Part shown: piece after piece, positions 42,146 to 53,332 of the stretch
Layout of the letters: each line of letters begins with the position of its first letter
How positions within the stretch are numbered: position 1 is the first letter of the stretch
Assembly (NCBI RefSeq): GCF_000499845.2
Contig: NC_023756.2
Coordinates: forward strand, 36,711,880-36,775,879
Source of the DNA: Phaseolus vulgaris
Lineage: Eukaryota > Streptophyta > Magnoliopsida > Fabales > Fabaceae
Length of the DNA: 64,000 bases
Direction: 5' to 3'
Notes under the pieces: generated by a model
Databases searched by the model: none
What the model saw: the letters and a program-made list of their open reading frames with translations, nothing else
Told to the model about the DNA's origin: nothing
Translations under genes and position numbers: made by a program

Positions 42146-43207
42146 ATGGCTGGATTTTCAAGTGATGCATCCTACAAGCACCATTCTCCTTCCAAAGCTT
42201 CGGTCCTTGGTGAATTGCATGAAGCACAACGCACCATTAGGCGTTTGGAAGAGAAATTGCAAAAGATGGAGGTGCAACAAGCTAGGCCATCTCACTCTAT
42301 CCATGATGAGCATCATGCACATAGACCTTCAACAAGAGGTTCTTCCAATGACATAGGCCGTGAAGAGGACCATAGGAGAAAGAGGACTCCACCCCAATTC
42401 CTTGGACATAGACATCACAACCAAAGGGAGAGACCTCACTATGGCAATGGCTACTACCAAGATGCAAAGGCTAGGCTACCTTCGGTCAAGCTTCCTTGTT
42501 TCAATGGCTCAAGTGATCCTAATGTATATTTAGATTTGGAGGCTAAGTGTGAACAAATATTTGAGATCCATGAGGTCCAAGATGAACAACACAAGTATAA
42601 GCTAGCCACCTTAGAATTTGTAGATTATGCCATGAAATGGTGGCATGGTGTTGTAAAGGACATTATGTATCACAAGGGTCCTCCCGTGGACTCTTGGAAC
42701 TCTTTAAAGGATCAAATGCGCGCTAGGTTTGTGCCCCCACATTTTAGGAAAGACCTCATGTTGAGACTCCAACGGTTTCAACAAGGCACGCTAAATGTGG
42801 ATGAATATTATAAAGAGTTAGAAACGCTTGTGCTTAAAATTGAATTAGAGGATAGTGAGGAAGCTATGATTGCTAGGTTTGTGAGTGGTCTAAGGAAGGA
42901 TATTCAAGATGTTGTTGAGTTACAAGAGTATTCATCATTGGGTTCTTTAGTTCATCTTGCAATGAAGGTGGAAGCCCAACTTGCAAAGAAAAATATTTTT
43001 AAAAATATTCCCAAAGATGATTACTACAACAATTCTTGGAAGAACAAAAAGTCTTTTTCAAAATTTCCTTCCAAAGATTCTTCTTTCAAACCCAAGGATC
43101 CTAAACCATCTACTTCTAGGCCTAAATCCCCAATTAAATCGTCTAGTCAAAAGTGTTTTAAATGTTTGGGATATGGTCACATTGCTGCTAATTGCCCTTC
43201 TAAATGA
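42146..43207 (+). CDS. Ty3/gypsy gag of the family X element
   Basis: An open frame of 353 codons begins MAGFSSDASYKHHSP at the ATG at 42146; an in-frame TTG upstream is less likely as a start. It has an N-terminal coiled coil (LGELHEAQRTIRRLEEKLQK), a charged His/Arg-rich linker, the capsid-like core (VKLPCFNGSSDPNVYLDLEA; LEFVDYAMKWWHGVVKD; RARFVPPHFRKDLMLRLQRF; NVDEYYKELETLVLKIELED) and a C-terminal zinc knuckle CFKCLGYGHIAANC near 43155-43196. Gag normally continues into protease in such elements; here a stop follows soon after and an insertion lies beyond. This frame has no internal breaks. Confidence 0.9.
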   Translation: MAGFSSDASYKHHSPSKASVLGELHEAQRTIRRLEEKLQKMEVQQARPSHSIHDEHHAHRPSTRGSSNDIGREEDHRRKRTPPQFLGHRHHNQRERPHYGNGYYQDAKARLPSVKLPCFNGSSDPNVYLDLEAKCEQIFEIHEVQDEQHKYKLATLEFVDYAMKWWHGVVKDIMYHKGPPVDSWNSLKDQMRARFVPPHFRKDLMLRLQRFQQGTLNVDEYYKELETLVLKIELEDSEEAMIARFVSGLRKDIQDVVELQEYSSLGSLVHLAMKVEAQLAKKNIFKNIPKDDYYNNSWKNKKSFSKFPSKDSSFKPKDPKPSTSRPKSPIKSSSQKCFKCLGYGHIAANCPSK

Positions 43208-43318
43208 AATATGTATATGCATGATGGCATTGTAGTTAGTGAGCATGATTCCAATTCACCTAGGCATTCTTCACCTTCTAGACCATCAAGTGAAAATGAG
43301 AGTGAAAGTCCTTGTGAA

Positions 43319-44310
43319 GGTGACTTTCCGGTCGGTTGACCTGGGTCGTCTTTGTGCGTGGCTTGTTCCAACGAACTAGGGCACCTTCGTTTTGCTTCGT
43401 CTGTCAGTACCTGAAAAAAGAAGAACAAAGGGGCGCCCTCGCGGCCCTTTGCACTCCGACGATCAAGTCAGCTAGCGAGAAACACCAAAGTAACTAGAAA
43501 CTGTATGATTATCTCAATGACTGAAACTGTATGGCTAAAACTGTGCTACCCTAATTGTCTTGTGCTCTCAGCGGATGCACCGTCAAGAACAATTAGGGTT
43601 TTTGCTCTGTCTGTCTATCTGGGAAAACTAGGTTAAAACTCGTGTAACTGTGAACTGAAAAACGTACCTCTCTAGGGCTTATTTGCGCCCTATATATAAG
43701 TGAAAACTAGGGTTCACCTCTGTGTTGCCTGTTATTATCTAGGGTTCCTTGGAGAAGGTCCTTGCGCCGCTATCTTTAGGATCTTAACGTATCTGGCCCA
43801 TGGCTTCCCTTATCTGGAGTGCAATGTATAACCTTATGCCCATTTGGGCTCTAACTTGAGCGCTGTATTTATCGCGCCATCATACTATTCCAGTGCCCTA
43901 ATTGGACACGTGTCATGCATGCAGCCTTCCTGGATACCTTTAATGAGCACGTGGGCATTACCACGTGCCCTTTTGACTTGATCATTTATTCTGTGCCTAG
44001 GGACCCACAGTGTCGCTGCCCAACTTAGGGTTATTCCCTCGTGTGGGCCCCCTCTCTGTGAAATGCTTACGTCATGCGGGTTGACTCTTCAGGCGATGTC
44101 TTACTTAGGCGATGGGCGATGATCCATCTTGGCGGTGACACATCCTGGCGATAACCGCTTATTCATGTTGCAGAACGCCGCCTTTACACACAACGACTAC
44201 GTTGACTTCTTGACTACATACCTTTCTCTTGTCCACATCATCACACCCGATGACCTGGTCGGTACAGATGGTAAGACATATGTTGGGCACAATCCCAAAA
44301 TCTTTGAATG
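43319..44310 (-). mobile_element. GC-richer LTR-like insertion between gag and protease (edges approximate)
   Basis: The gag-protease linker is cut near 43319 (AAGG/TGACTTTCC) and resumes near 44311 (GATACTCAAAGAGAAAATAT). The inserted sequence is more GC-rich than its surroundings. Its layout resembles the Tat LTR: a GTTGACC motif near the left end, a GGCGC...GGCC...CACTCCGACGATCAAGTCA stretch, and GGCGGTGACACA near 44131-44142 at about the same spacing (824 versus 818 bp). A minus-strand TATA box (plus-strand CTATATATAAG) lies near 43690. The last 170 bp (44143-44310) do not fit an LTR. I could not find matching target duplications. Confidence 0.55.
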
Positions 44311-44762
44311 ATACTCAAAGAGAAAATATTTTTCACACCCGATGACTTATCAACAACAAGTTATGTTCCTTGATTATTGATGGGGGAAGTTGCTCTAATG
44401 TGGCTAGTACAAGAGTTGTGGAGAAGTTAGCCTTACCCACTATCTCTCATACCAGGCCCTACAAATTGCAATGGCTTAGTGAAGTAGGTGAAATCATTGT
44501 GAATAAAAAAGTCTTCATTAACTTTGCAATAGGAAAGTACAAAGATGAGGTTTTATGTGATGTTGTGCCCATGGAAGCAACTCATCTTCTTTTAGGAAGG
44601 CCTTGGCAATATGATAGACATGTTTTACATGATGGCCTATCCAATACAATGTCTTTTTCCTTCCAAGGGCGCAAGGTTATACTAAAACCCCTCTCTCCCA
44701 AAGAGGTTCATGAGGACCAAATAAAAATGAAAACTAAAAGAGAAAATGAGAAAGAATGTTGA
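44311..44762 (+). pseudogene. Aspartic protease of the family X element
   Basis: The frame resumes with DTQRENIFHTR, then a TGA where the family usually has Cys, then LINNKLCSLIIDGGSCSNVA with the retropepsin active site in its plant form IDGGS. VEKLALPTISHTRPYKLQWL, DEVLCDVVPMEATHLLLGRP and WQYDRHVLHDG complete a normal plant Ty3/gypsy protease. The frame ends at 44762 just before the pol linker. The enzyme would process gag-pol. Confidence 0.85.
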
Positions 44763-45086
44763 CTATCATATTGACTCGTGCTATGCCTCACATGGCCCCT
44801 CCAAGGTCTTCTTCTTCTTTATCTTTTTCATTACCCAAGGTTCCTATTTCAACACCAACTTGGTTAAAAAATGTTAGGGATGATTTTTTCATACCTCCTA
44901 AAGGGTTTCACCATTTAAGAGGTCTTTTTCCAAAAAATATCATCATTCCCAAACAAATTTTTCCAACTTGGTCAATTTATAGGACCTCCTTTTCCGCAAT
45001 CCCATTGGTTACAACTGCTAAGTCATGTTTTCCTTTTTCTTCCACTTTTAATTGTAAAAGTAAACTGACTTTGTTCTATGCAGGGA
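44763..45086 (+). pseudogene. Pol linker before reverse transcriptase (diverged)
   Basis: An open stretch encodes a region that should lead into GIEHQIDLI of the reverse transcriptase. Fragments such as PPKGFHHLRG resemble the usual PQGLPPLRG that precedes that motif, but the order is disturbed. It is cut at GGGATT (45083-45088), the exact point at which reverse transcriptase coding continues at 46164. Confidence 0.5.
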
Positions 45087-46163
45087 TTCAGAATTCGTGG
45101 GCGAATTCTCTCCAACTCGGGGAGTATGATGAGAATCACATAAAGGAGGCTTTTAATAATGAAGGACAAGGTCATTTGCCCTCACATTTAAAGTTCTTCT
45201 TGTTAATCTTTGCAAAAGAAGCCCAAGCCCAAGCCAAAGCCCAAGAAGGCCAAAGCCCAAAAAAACCCAAAGTCCATCCCATGAAGGGCAAGACCAAGTA
45301 TTAAATAAATATTGTTTAGAAAGGTGCTTAAAGGGAAACATAAGAAACCTCTTTTGTAAAAGCATCTTTAGGTCTTTAGTTTAGGAGTCTTAGGGGGGTG
45401 TGAGCTTAGTAGAGTGGTGTAGAAATAATAGGGAGGTGCCAAAGTGAGAGAGGAAGTCACACCTTCCTCGTGCTTGGCGCCACTTTCTTGAATTTGGGGG
45501 GAATTTTGAATTTAATTTGCTTTGCATTTCAGCACCTCTAGGCTATAAATAAAGGTGCTTAGCTTGTACAATTCAGATTTGAATTTTAACTAGAGAAATT
45601 ATACTCAATTTTTGAGAGAGCATTGGAGAGCTTTGTGCCTTCCTCACTAGTCTTATCTTGAGAGTTCAATGGTTACCTCAAGTGGCGGCTTGCACACTTA
45701 TCTTGGAGTCTCCATCCTCCTAGTGGCGTGATCATCCAACCATTCCTCCATCTTCATGAGCTCTCTCTTCTCCTTCCTTTCTTCTCTTTACTTGTTCATG
45801 TCTTAGCTTGCTTCTTTTGAATTTTTGTTCGGTATTTTCAGTTCTTATTAGTTTTTGCTTCGGTGCTTTTGTGTCTTTGTTGTTCTTCATCTTTTCTTCT
45901 TCAATTCTAGTCTTTTGTTTGGTGCATTTCTGTTTTTGTGTTGTATAATTCGGTGCCTTTTCCTTTTCTTCCAATTCAATCGGTTCAATTTGACAATATG
46001 TGGAACTTCCATATGAGTTTGGGTTTTGGTACTAGTTTTGGTGAGTTCTTGTTCATAGAACATTGATCCAATTCTATGATAAAGTGCCTATCTCATATCC
46101 AACTCAAGTTGATTCCTAAGAATGTCAAGAATCATTCAAATTGTGCTATTGGAATCACATCAG
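45087..46163 (+). mobile_element. Inserted partial element: pol 3' tail, polypurine tract and LTR
   Basis: The insertion begins in the last codons of pol (QNSWANSLQLGEYDE), passes the polypurine tract CGGGGAGTA, and continues with a complete LTR (45127-46163, 1,037 bp, TGATGAG to CACATCA). It interrupts the reverse transcriptase frame at the repeated GGGAT (45083-45087 and 46164-46168), which has the size of a Ty3/gypsy target duplication. The LTR end is the correct one, but the other end lies in pol rather than at an LTR. The LTR has a TATA box (CTATAAATA) near 45543. Confidence 0.82.
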
Positions 46164-46930
46164 GGATTGAGCACCAAATTGATTTAATTTTGGGCTCTTC
46201 TTTCCCAAATCGTCCCGCATATAGGACCAACCCAAGTGAAACTAGGGAAATTCGCCAAGAAGTAGAAGAGTTGATTGCTAAAGGGTGGGTTCAAGATAGT
46301 ATGAGCCCTTGTGCCATGCCTATTATACTTTTCCCTAAAAAAGATGGGACATGGGGGATGTTTTCCGATTGTAGGGCTATAAACAACATTACAATTAAGT
46401 ATAGGCATCACATCCCTAGGCTTGATGATTTGTTGGATGAATTGCATGGTTCCCAAATTTTTACCAAAATTGATCTTAAAAGTGGGTATAATCAAATCCG
46501 TATAAAACCGGGTGATGAGTGGAAGACTGCTTTTAAGACCAACTTTGGCTTATATGAGTGGTTAGTTATGCCATTTGGTTTAACTAATGCACCAAGTACA
46601 TTCATGCGCCTCATGCATCATGTTTTAAGACCATTCATTGGCAAGTTTGTTGTTGTTTATTTTAATGATATCCTCATTTATAGCTTGTCCTTGTTTGATC
46701 ATAAGATGCATGTTAGACAAGTCTTAGAAACCCTTAGGAAGGAACATTTGTATGCTAACCTTGCTAAATGTATGTTTGCACTTGATCATATAGAATTCCT
46801 AGGGTTTGTTGTTAGTATTAAAGGGGTGCATGTAGATCAATCCAAGGTGGTAGCCATTCAAAAATTGGCCAACCCCTACCAATGTGAATGATGTCTGAAG
46901 TTTTCATGGCCTTGCTTCTTTTTATAGAAG
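46164..46930 (+). pseudogene. Reverse transcriptase of the family X element
   Basis: Coding resumes with [20 protein letters not shown] and runs through [60 protein letters not shown] and [20 protein letters not shown], up to [17 protein letters not shown]. The catalytic YxDD motif reads YFNDILIYS, so one of the two aspartates is Asn. After [20 protein letters not shown] a one-base shift near 46870 breaks the frame. The rest of RNase H and all of integrase are absent, because the sequence jumps at 46930 to the pol 3' tail. Confidence 0.9.
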
Positions 46931-46973
46931 GTGTCCAGAATTCGTGGTCGAATTCTCTCCAACTCGGGGAGTA

Positions 46974-47990
46974 TGATGGAGATTAAGATCAAGAAGAGAA
47001 AGAAGTCGAATATGAATATGCTCAAAAGGATATTAGCTCATCATCCTTTTTACCTCAAAGGATTACAAGGAGCAAATTTAAAGAATTAGGAAATAGTGGT
47101 AAAATGTTTTCTCTTTTTGTAGCATCTTTTGTATAAACTTTAAAATGCTTAAATATATAGTCTTTAGGAAGGTGCTAAGAGGGAAACCTAAAGATACCTC
47201 TTATGTAAAGCATCTTTAGATATTAGCTTTAGAACATTCTAGTAGATATCCCTCCTCCTTCACTTTAGGCGCTAGAAGTGAGAGATTTTTCATGGGACCT
47301 TTAGTTAGCTTCTTGTGTAAGCTTCTTGCACTTACATGACCGGTCCTTCTCCTATAAAAGGAGGGCTTGAGTCCTTCTAAATGCAGATTTGATATTTTGA
47401 GTACAAAAATTCTCCCAAATTGGTGAGTGATTGAGAGGCTTGTTTCTTCTCTTACCCTCGTCTTATCTTGAGAGCAATCTTGGAGCCTCAAGTGGCGGCA
47501 TCTACACTCATCTTGGAGCTTTGCATCCTTCAAGTGGCGTGTTCCTCTCCAAGGACTTCAACCACATAAGTTCTCTTCTCCTTTCCATCTTATTCATCCA
47601 TTTACATTCCCAAAGAAACTCTAGAAACATGTCTTAGGCTTTTCTTGAACTTTTGTTCGGTTCATTTGGTCCATATCTTGTTTTGTTCGGTTCATTTCAT
47701 TCTTTAACTGTTTTAATTGGTTCATTAACTTTCTTTCATGCTTTTGTTCGGTTCATTTGCTTTCTAGGTAGTTATAATCGGTTCCTTTACTTTCTTGTGC
47801 ATTTTAATCGGTTCATTTGACAAGAAATGGGTTTCTACATGAGTTTTGGTTTGGTTGCTTAAGATTTGGTGAGTTCTTGAATGAAAGAACATTGATCCAA
47901 TTCTTGAAAAGTTCCTTTTCATATTCCAACTCAAGTTGACTCCTTAACATGTCTATGAAAGATCTCTATCTTGTTATTGGAATCATATCA
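46974..47990 (+). repeat. 3' LTR of the family X element
   Basis: A 1,017-bp LTR runs from TGATGGAGATT to AATCATATCA and is preceded by CAACTCGGGGAGTA, which supplies the polypurine tract. A TATA-like box (CCTATAAAAGG) lies near 47350. It is clearly diverged from the LTR at 45127-46163, so the two belong to different subfamilies or are old. Confidence 0.88.
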
Positions 47991-49118
47991 GTGTTAGTTT
48001 CATGATTCTAGGGAAAATGGAGATGAAAGGGTAAAAAGAGAACATACAATATAAAAATGGAAAGTTGGAATGCTCCAAATACTCATCCAAACTCGCCTAA
48101 GCTAGAAGCTTCCACAAGATCTCACCCAAGCGAGCCTAATCTTGCCTAGGCGAGATCACTCCAGAGATGTTGGGCCTGTTTCTGTCCAACTCGCCAAGGC
48201 AAGAAGTCACTTAGGCCAAGCCCAACTAGGTTAAATATGAGGCGTGAGGCACAACCGTAGACATCAATGTGGAGAATAGGTGATAGAAAACCCTAGAGGA
48301 GGTAGCCGTCGAGGAGAAACATCCTGGATCTTCTTCTCTTGCTTTCCATGCTTGTAATGGCCAACATGAGTGGCGAATTCTATCCTTGGGATTAGGAGTA
48401 GTTCAAACCCTTATGTATTGAGGTGATATCTAAGTATAATATTATGTTCTTGATTGATGATTTGTATTGTCATTTTGTCTCTAATGCTTGTTTATCATGA
48501 TTTAAATCCTTAGATTTATCTAAAAAGTATCTCTAAGTTTTTGACCCAAATGATAATGTTTAACATATGCTAGGAATATATTTGAAATGTTAATTGCTAT
48601 CAACATCTAATCGTAATACTAAAGATTTTTTTATAAATATGCGAGGAATCGATATAAATGAATTTTATATGAGATCAACATCAATCAAAGGATAGAATAT
48701 TACTATACTTTTCAAAATACAAAAGATTAAGAATGATGAACCCCAATCCCAATTTTCCCAAATTGAACCAACAAACTGTTTGACTTGCTTTCTTTATAAT
48801 TTTTGCAATCATTATAACAAACTCCCAACAAACTTTATTTACTTTTCTTTTCTGTTTAGTAAATCTTATACTTAATAATTCAAAATGTTCCTTGTGGGTT
48901 TGATATTCATCCTTAGGGACAAATTATTACTTTTGACATTGTTGGGGAAAAAATTAATTTTTGAGTACAAACTCCTAAATGTTGTGAATATTTTAATTGT
49001 TTTCATTTTTTTTAAGGTATGTAGAGTGAATTTGTGGGGAAAGTTTAATGTGATGGTTGTGAGAGGACTTTTTATTTTTTTAATAGGTTTCCAATGTAAG
49101 TTTACAAATTTACCCTTT
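47991..49118. other. Dispersed repeat and AT-rich DNA, no gene
   Basis: About 47996-48135 recurs at 63264-63410, including AAGCTAGAAGCTTCCA and its surroundings. About 48140-48460 contains phrases seen in LTRs of Athila-like elements (GGATTAGGAGTAGTTCAAAC), but no boundary is visible. The rest is AT-rich without coding signals. Confidence 0.45.
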
Positions 49119-50105
49119 TGATGTGATTCCAATAGCCACATAGAACAAGATTCTTGACACTTTGAGGAATCACCTTGAGCTGGAAAATGTAGAGGCACTT
49201 TCTTAGAAGTTGGATCATGGTTCTAAGATCAAGAACTCACCAAAACAAGTACCAAATCCCAAACTCATTTGGATGAACCAAATATTGTCAAATTGAATCA
49301 ACAAAGGAGAAGGAAAAGAATAAACCGAACAGAATTGAACTTAAAAACAAAAGAACCGAACAGAATTTAAAAACTAAACAGAATATAGGTGCTGGAAAAT
49401 TAAAGGAACCGAAACAAAAACAACTCAAAACTCAAGGCAACAAGAACAAATTGAAGAAGAAGAAAGGAAGGAGAAGAGAATGCTCATGAAGATGGAGGAA
49501 TGGTTGGATGATCACGCCACTAGAAGAATGGATGCTCCTAGATGAGTGTGGAAGCCGCCACTTGAGGAAACCATGGTCCTTCAAGATAAGACTAGAGAAG
49601 AAGCTCAATGCTCTCCAAATGCTCACTCCAATTTTGAGTATAGTTTCTTTAGATAAAATTCAAATCTGCAATTTACAAGGAAGGCACCTCTATTTATAGC
49701 CTAAGGTGCTGAAAAATGAAAGCTAAACAATTCAAAAATTCCCTCCAAAAGCCACTAGAACCGGCGCTAATTGCCTAAGCAAGGAAGGTGTGATCCCTTC
49801 CTTCACTTTGGCACCCCCTATTCTACTCCTACACCTATCTACTAATACACCCCCCTAAAGGTCCTATTTAAAACCTAAAAGATGCTATAACAAAAGAGGT
49901 TTCTAAGGTTTCCCTCTAAGCACCTTCAACTAAAGACACTACAAAAAGAGAAAATAAATGTCCTTTAGCTCCCAAGGCTTTGAACATGCTTCTTGTAATC
50001 CTTTGAGGTGGACTTTGACCTCCATGGGCGTCCTCCATTTGTGCCTCCACCTCTTCTTGAGCTTGATGAGTGGCCTCCATGTTCTCTTGGGCTTGATCTC
50101 CATCA
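49119..50105 (-). mobile_element. Solo LTR of family X
   Basis: A 987-bp LTR in minus orientation starts TGATGTGATTCC and ends GATCTCCATCA. It is flanked by perfect 5-bp target duplications CCTTT (49114-49118 and 50106-50110). A minus-strand TATA box lies near 49688-49696. No internal element sequence adjoins it. It is most similar to the LTR at 18624-19657, including the phrase for the pol-proximal end. Confidence 0.92.
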
Positions 50106-50110
50106 CCTTT

Positions 50111-53100
50111 TGTAAAAAAAATACTTGAATAATGGAATATGAGGTAAAGTATGTAGAATGAACTTGTGGGGAAAGTTTATTCAAGTTTGTGAGTAATGTG
50201 ATGGTTGTGAGAGAATTTTTATTTTATTTTTTTAAAAAGTTTAAAATGTAACTTTACAAATTTATACATTTTAAAAAAAATACTTGAATAATGAAATATG
50301 ATGTATTTTTTGTGTAGATTTTAGTTAATGAAAATTTTAGTCAATAAAATGAATTCTAATATTAGAAATTGTAAAAAATGTTTAAAAAATAATTTGATAT
50401 AAATGATTATTTATTTAATTAATAAAAATATAACATTACAATTAATTAAAAATAAAAAATAAATTACTTATTTATGTACAATATTTGTTTGAATTAAAAT
50501 ATTATTAACCAAATATTTTAGTTAAAAAAATATAAATTATATGTGTTTAAATTAAAATATTATTAATCAAATATTTTAGTTAAAATATATAAATAATCTA
50601 ATTAGAAAAAAAAATATAAAATCAGAACCAAAATATGCTGATGCAAAAAATAAAAATGATAACCAAAATTAAAAACCACAAATTACAAGTAATCAACACA
50701 TCCAAGTGAGAACAAGAAAATATAGCACAAAATCGATTATGGCATGCATAACATGTACCACAATATTGATTTTCATAAATAAATAAGGTCAACATTGTTT
50801 ATCTACAAGGGACAATCAATTATCCAAAGAAAAAACATAGATAATCGATTATGGGGGAAAAACATTGATCCCTTGAAAAAAAAAACATAATCAATGTTGT
50901 TTTCCTCTAAAATGGCATGCATAATCTATTCTCGTGTCTTTCTGTCTAAATTTAAAATGTTTCATTGTTGTGCACAAAGTTCATGGCAGAAGCTCACGCA
51001 GTTTCAACAAAATAGTTGACGGTAACAAAGTAAAATGACACAAGCTTATGTGGCTTTCTTCCCAAATTTTCAGCAGTAGCGAGGATGGGATAAAACACTT
51101 TCGTTACATTTTCTCACTCTCAAATCCACACAAACCAGTGGATACAAACATAAACCATCAACGCACATCCATCTTCGACAATAGTAAACGACTAGAAACA
51201 AACACAACATAAGTCTTCGTTTGACATGCTTAATCTAACTTTTTACAAGATAAAGCAAACTCAAAGCTTCTTGTATCAGCTTTGGAGAACTTCATAGTCA
51301 GTTGAACTAGATTTGAGTAAATGATGCTTGCCTAGATATTTCCTAACGTGGTCAAACAAATTGTGTTGATAAAATGGAGACTACATGAAAAAATACGGTA
51401 GGATAATTATCTTAATAACATAGGTTTAATTCATGTAAGTATTCGAAGAAGATTACACAAATCTCACGTCCATTAAATGAATTTAACACGGTCTAGTGTC
51501 TTAACAAATTATTTGACAATACTACATATAATAAAGACCATAAGTCTTTTGAAATTAAAAGATTATTTTACACTTAGTATTGTTCATTGCATGACGATAT
51601 AATGCAAGAGATAAGCTTGATTATACATTTTTTTCATCAACTCCATTAATAATCTTTTCTATGTGTAATCTATCTAATTATGTTTATAAAATTATATGAA
51701 GTGTTTATCCTTTTGTTATCATGTAAAAAATAATCATCAAAATTTTAATTTAATTAAAATCAAATTTCAGAATTAGATTTCAAAGTGAAAGGTGTGCAAT
51801 CATAACATACACTACATTTAAAAGAAAAATTAGCTGCAAAAGAAAGTGAAGGTGATGATGTAAACGCTAAATAGTGTCCTCTAAGCCTTCAATATTAAAA
51901 AAAATTAAATAAAGTGTGGGTAAGTGTGAGTTATACGAACATAAACTAAAAAAAAGAAGAAAAAAAATGCGTGGGTCGAACGGTTACAACTGAAACTATA
52001 AATAATAAATAATAATAAAAATTTAAAATTTGTAGGTTAAGCCCATGTAAACATAATATATATATATATACACATTTAAATTAAATTTTTATATGTAATA
52101 AAATTATGAAGGTTAAACCCACGCTTGCTAAAAAATTGTGTGGCCAAATCGTTGACTAAGTCCACGCTTCTTTGAATAAACAATATAAAATATAATTTTG
52201 TGTGGACAACATGTAAGCTAAACCCACGCTTGTTTAAAAAATATGTGGCCAATATGTAGGCTAAGCCCATGCTTCTTTAAATAAACAATATAAAATAAAA
52301 TTTTGCGTGGGGAGCATGTAGGTTAGGCCCATGCAAAAAACACACCACCTGTGTCCCACGCACCGCCACTATTTTTATGTCGAGCATATTAGCTTCCAAA
52401 GTTTAATTGCATCCATTTATTATAACTAATGTCCCTTTTTGTCCCATCCTAATAAGCATATTTTTTGTAATGAATTTTTTGCTATATATAAATAGGAGTA
52501 TTACATTTAGATAAATCACCATATACTCCTAAAGGAAAAGTTATGAATCTTACCTTACATTTGCCATGACATTGTTATGAATAGTATAAATTTAAATTAT
52601 GTGTATTTAACCTTAGAAATTTATTTGACACGACATTGTTATAAATATTATAAATTTAAATTATGCGTATTTAACCTTAGAAATTTAAATGAGTAATCTT
52701 GGAACATAATAGCATACTCTTGAATATTAATTGATAGAACTCATGTATCCTAATTAACCATTACAAGAATCATTTAAATTTATAACACGTAAATAAGAAA
52801 GTGCATTTAATCATACATATACTAATACTATTGTTGTCATGTAAAATCATTTATAAAATATTTATTCTCACTTCTTTATATATTTATTGTATTTTTCTTA
52901 AAAATAAAAATAAAAACCATTCTAAGTATACCTACATTGCTTCCCATATGTTTAACCATTTGCTATGAGCATTGGTATAAAATTTTCTCTCCACCTACGT
53001 AAGATGACACAAGAATCCCTTATCTTTGATTGATTTTTCATAATGAAATTTATGACTTTTTTATAAAATTTTGTAGACATTATTATGAAATCTGACTTCT

Positions 53101-53332
53101 CAGTTAAATTGACATTCCATGATCAAACTATCATTTGTCATTATATAAAAAAAAATATTATTAAACAAGAAAAAAAAGTACAAAAAAGTATGGAAGGAAC
53201 CAAAACCCATTCAAAAGAAGGAATATCAAACTAAGACTAATCGAACATAGGAACTAAACACCTAATATGATACAAATGTAGACCCCATAAAAGACTATCA
53301 CAAAACAAGGGCCACAAAAAAAATAGATAATT
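50111..53332. other. AT-rich intergenic DNA with minor repeats
   Basis: No gene is seen. About 50145-50290 repeats the sequence left of the solo LTR (49017-49118). About 51960-52380 is a short tandem-repeat region described separately. The remainder is strongly AT-rich with stops in all frames. Confidence 0.55.
51960..52380. repeat. Imperfect tandem repeats of ~105 bp with GCGTGGG/CCCACGC ends
   Basis: Two to three diverged copies of a unit of about 105 bp contain CACGCTTCTTTGAATAAACA and ACCCACGCTTG variants (for example near 52163 and 52268, and near 52112 and 52217). The region begins near ATGCGTGGGTCGAAC (51968) and ends near GTCCCACGCACCGCC (52350), giving inverted ends. It may be a small non-autonomous transposon or a subterminal array. 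I could not identify target duplications. Confidence 0.5.

Larger units (their letters stand above)
40955..47990 (+). mobile_element. Rearranged family X Ty3/gypsy retrotransposon
   Basis: In plus orientation the element has a 5' leader, gag, protease, a broken pol and a 3' LTR, but no 5' LTR: homology with the leader of the related element at 17681-18623 begins abruptly near 40955. A GC-richer LTR-like sequence is inserted between gag and protease (43319-44310). A second copy of the element's own 3' end is inserted in pol (45087-46163). Most of RNase H and all of integrase are deleted at 46930. It keeps one complete 3' LTR (46974-47990). The gag and reverse transcriptase style suggest a chromovirus relative, but the integrase end that would show a chromodomain is missing. 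Confidence 0.85.
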
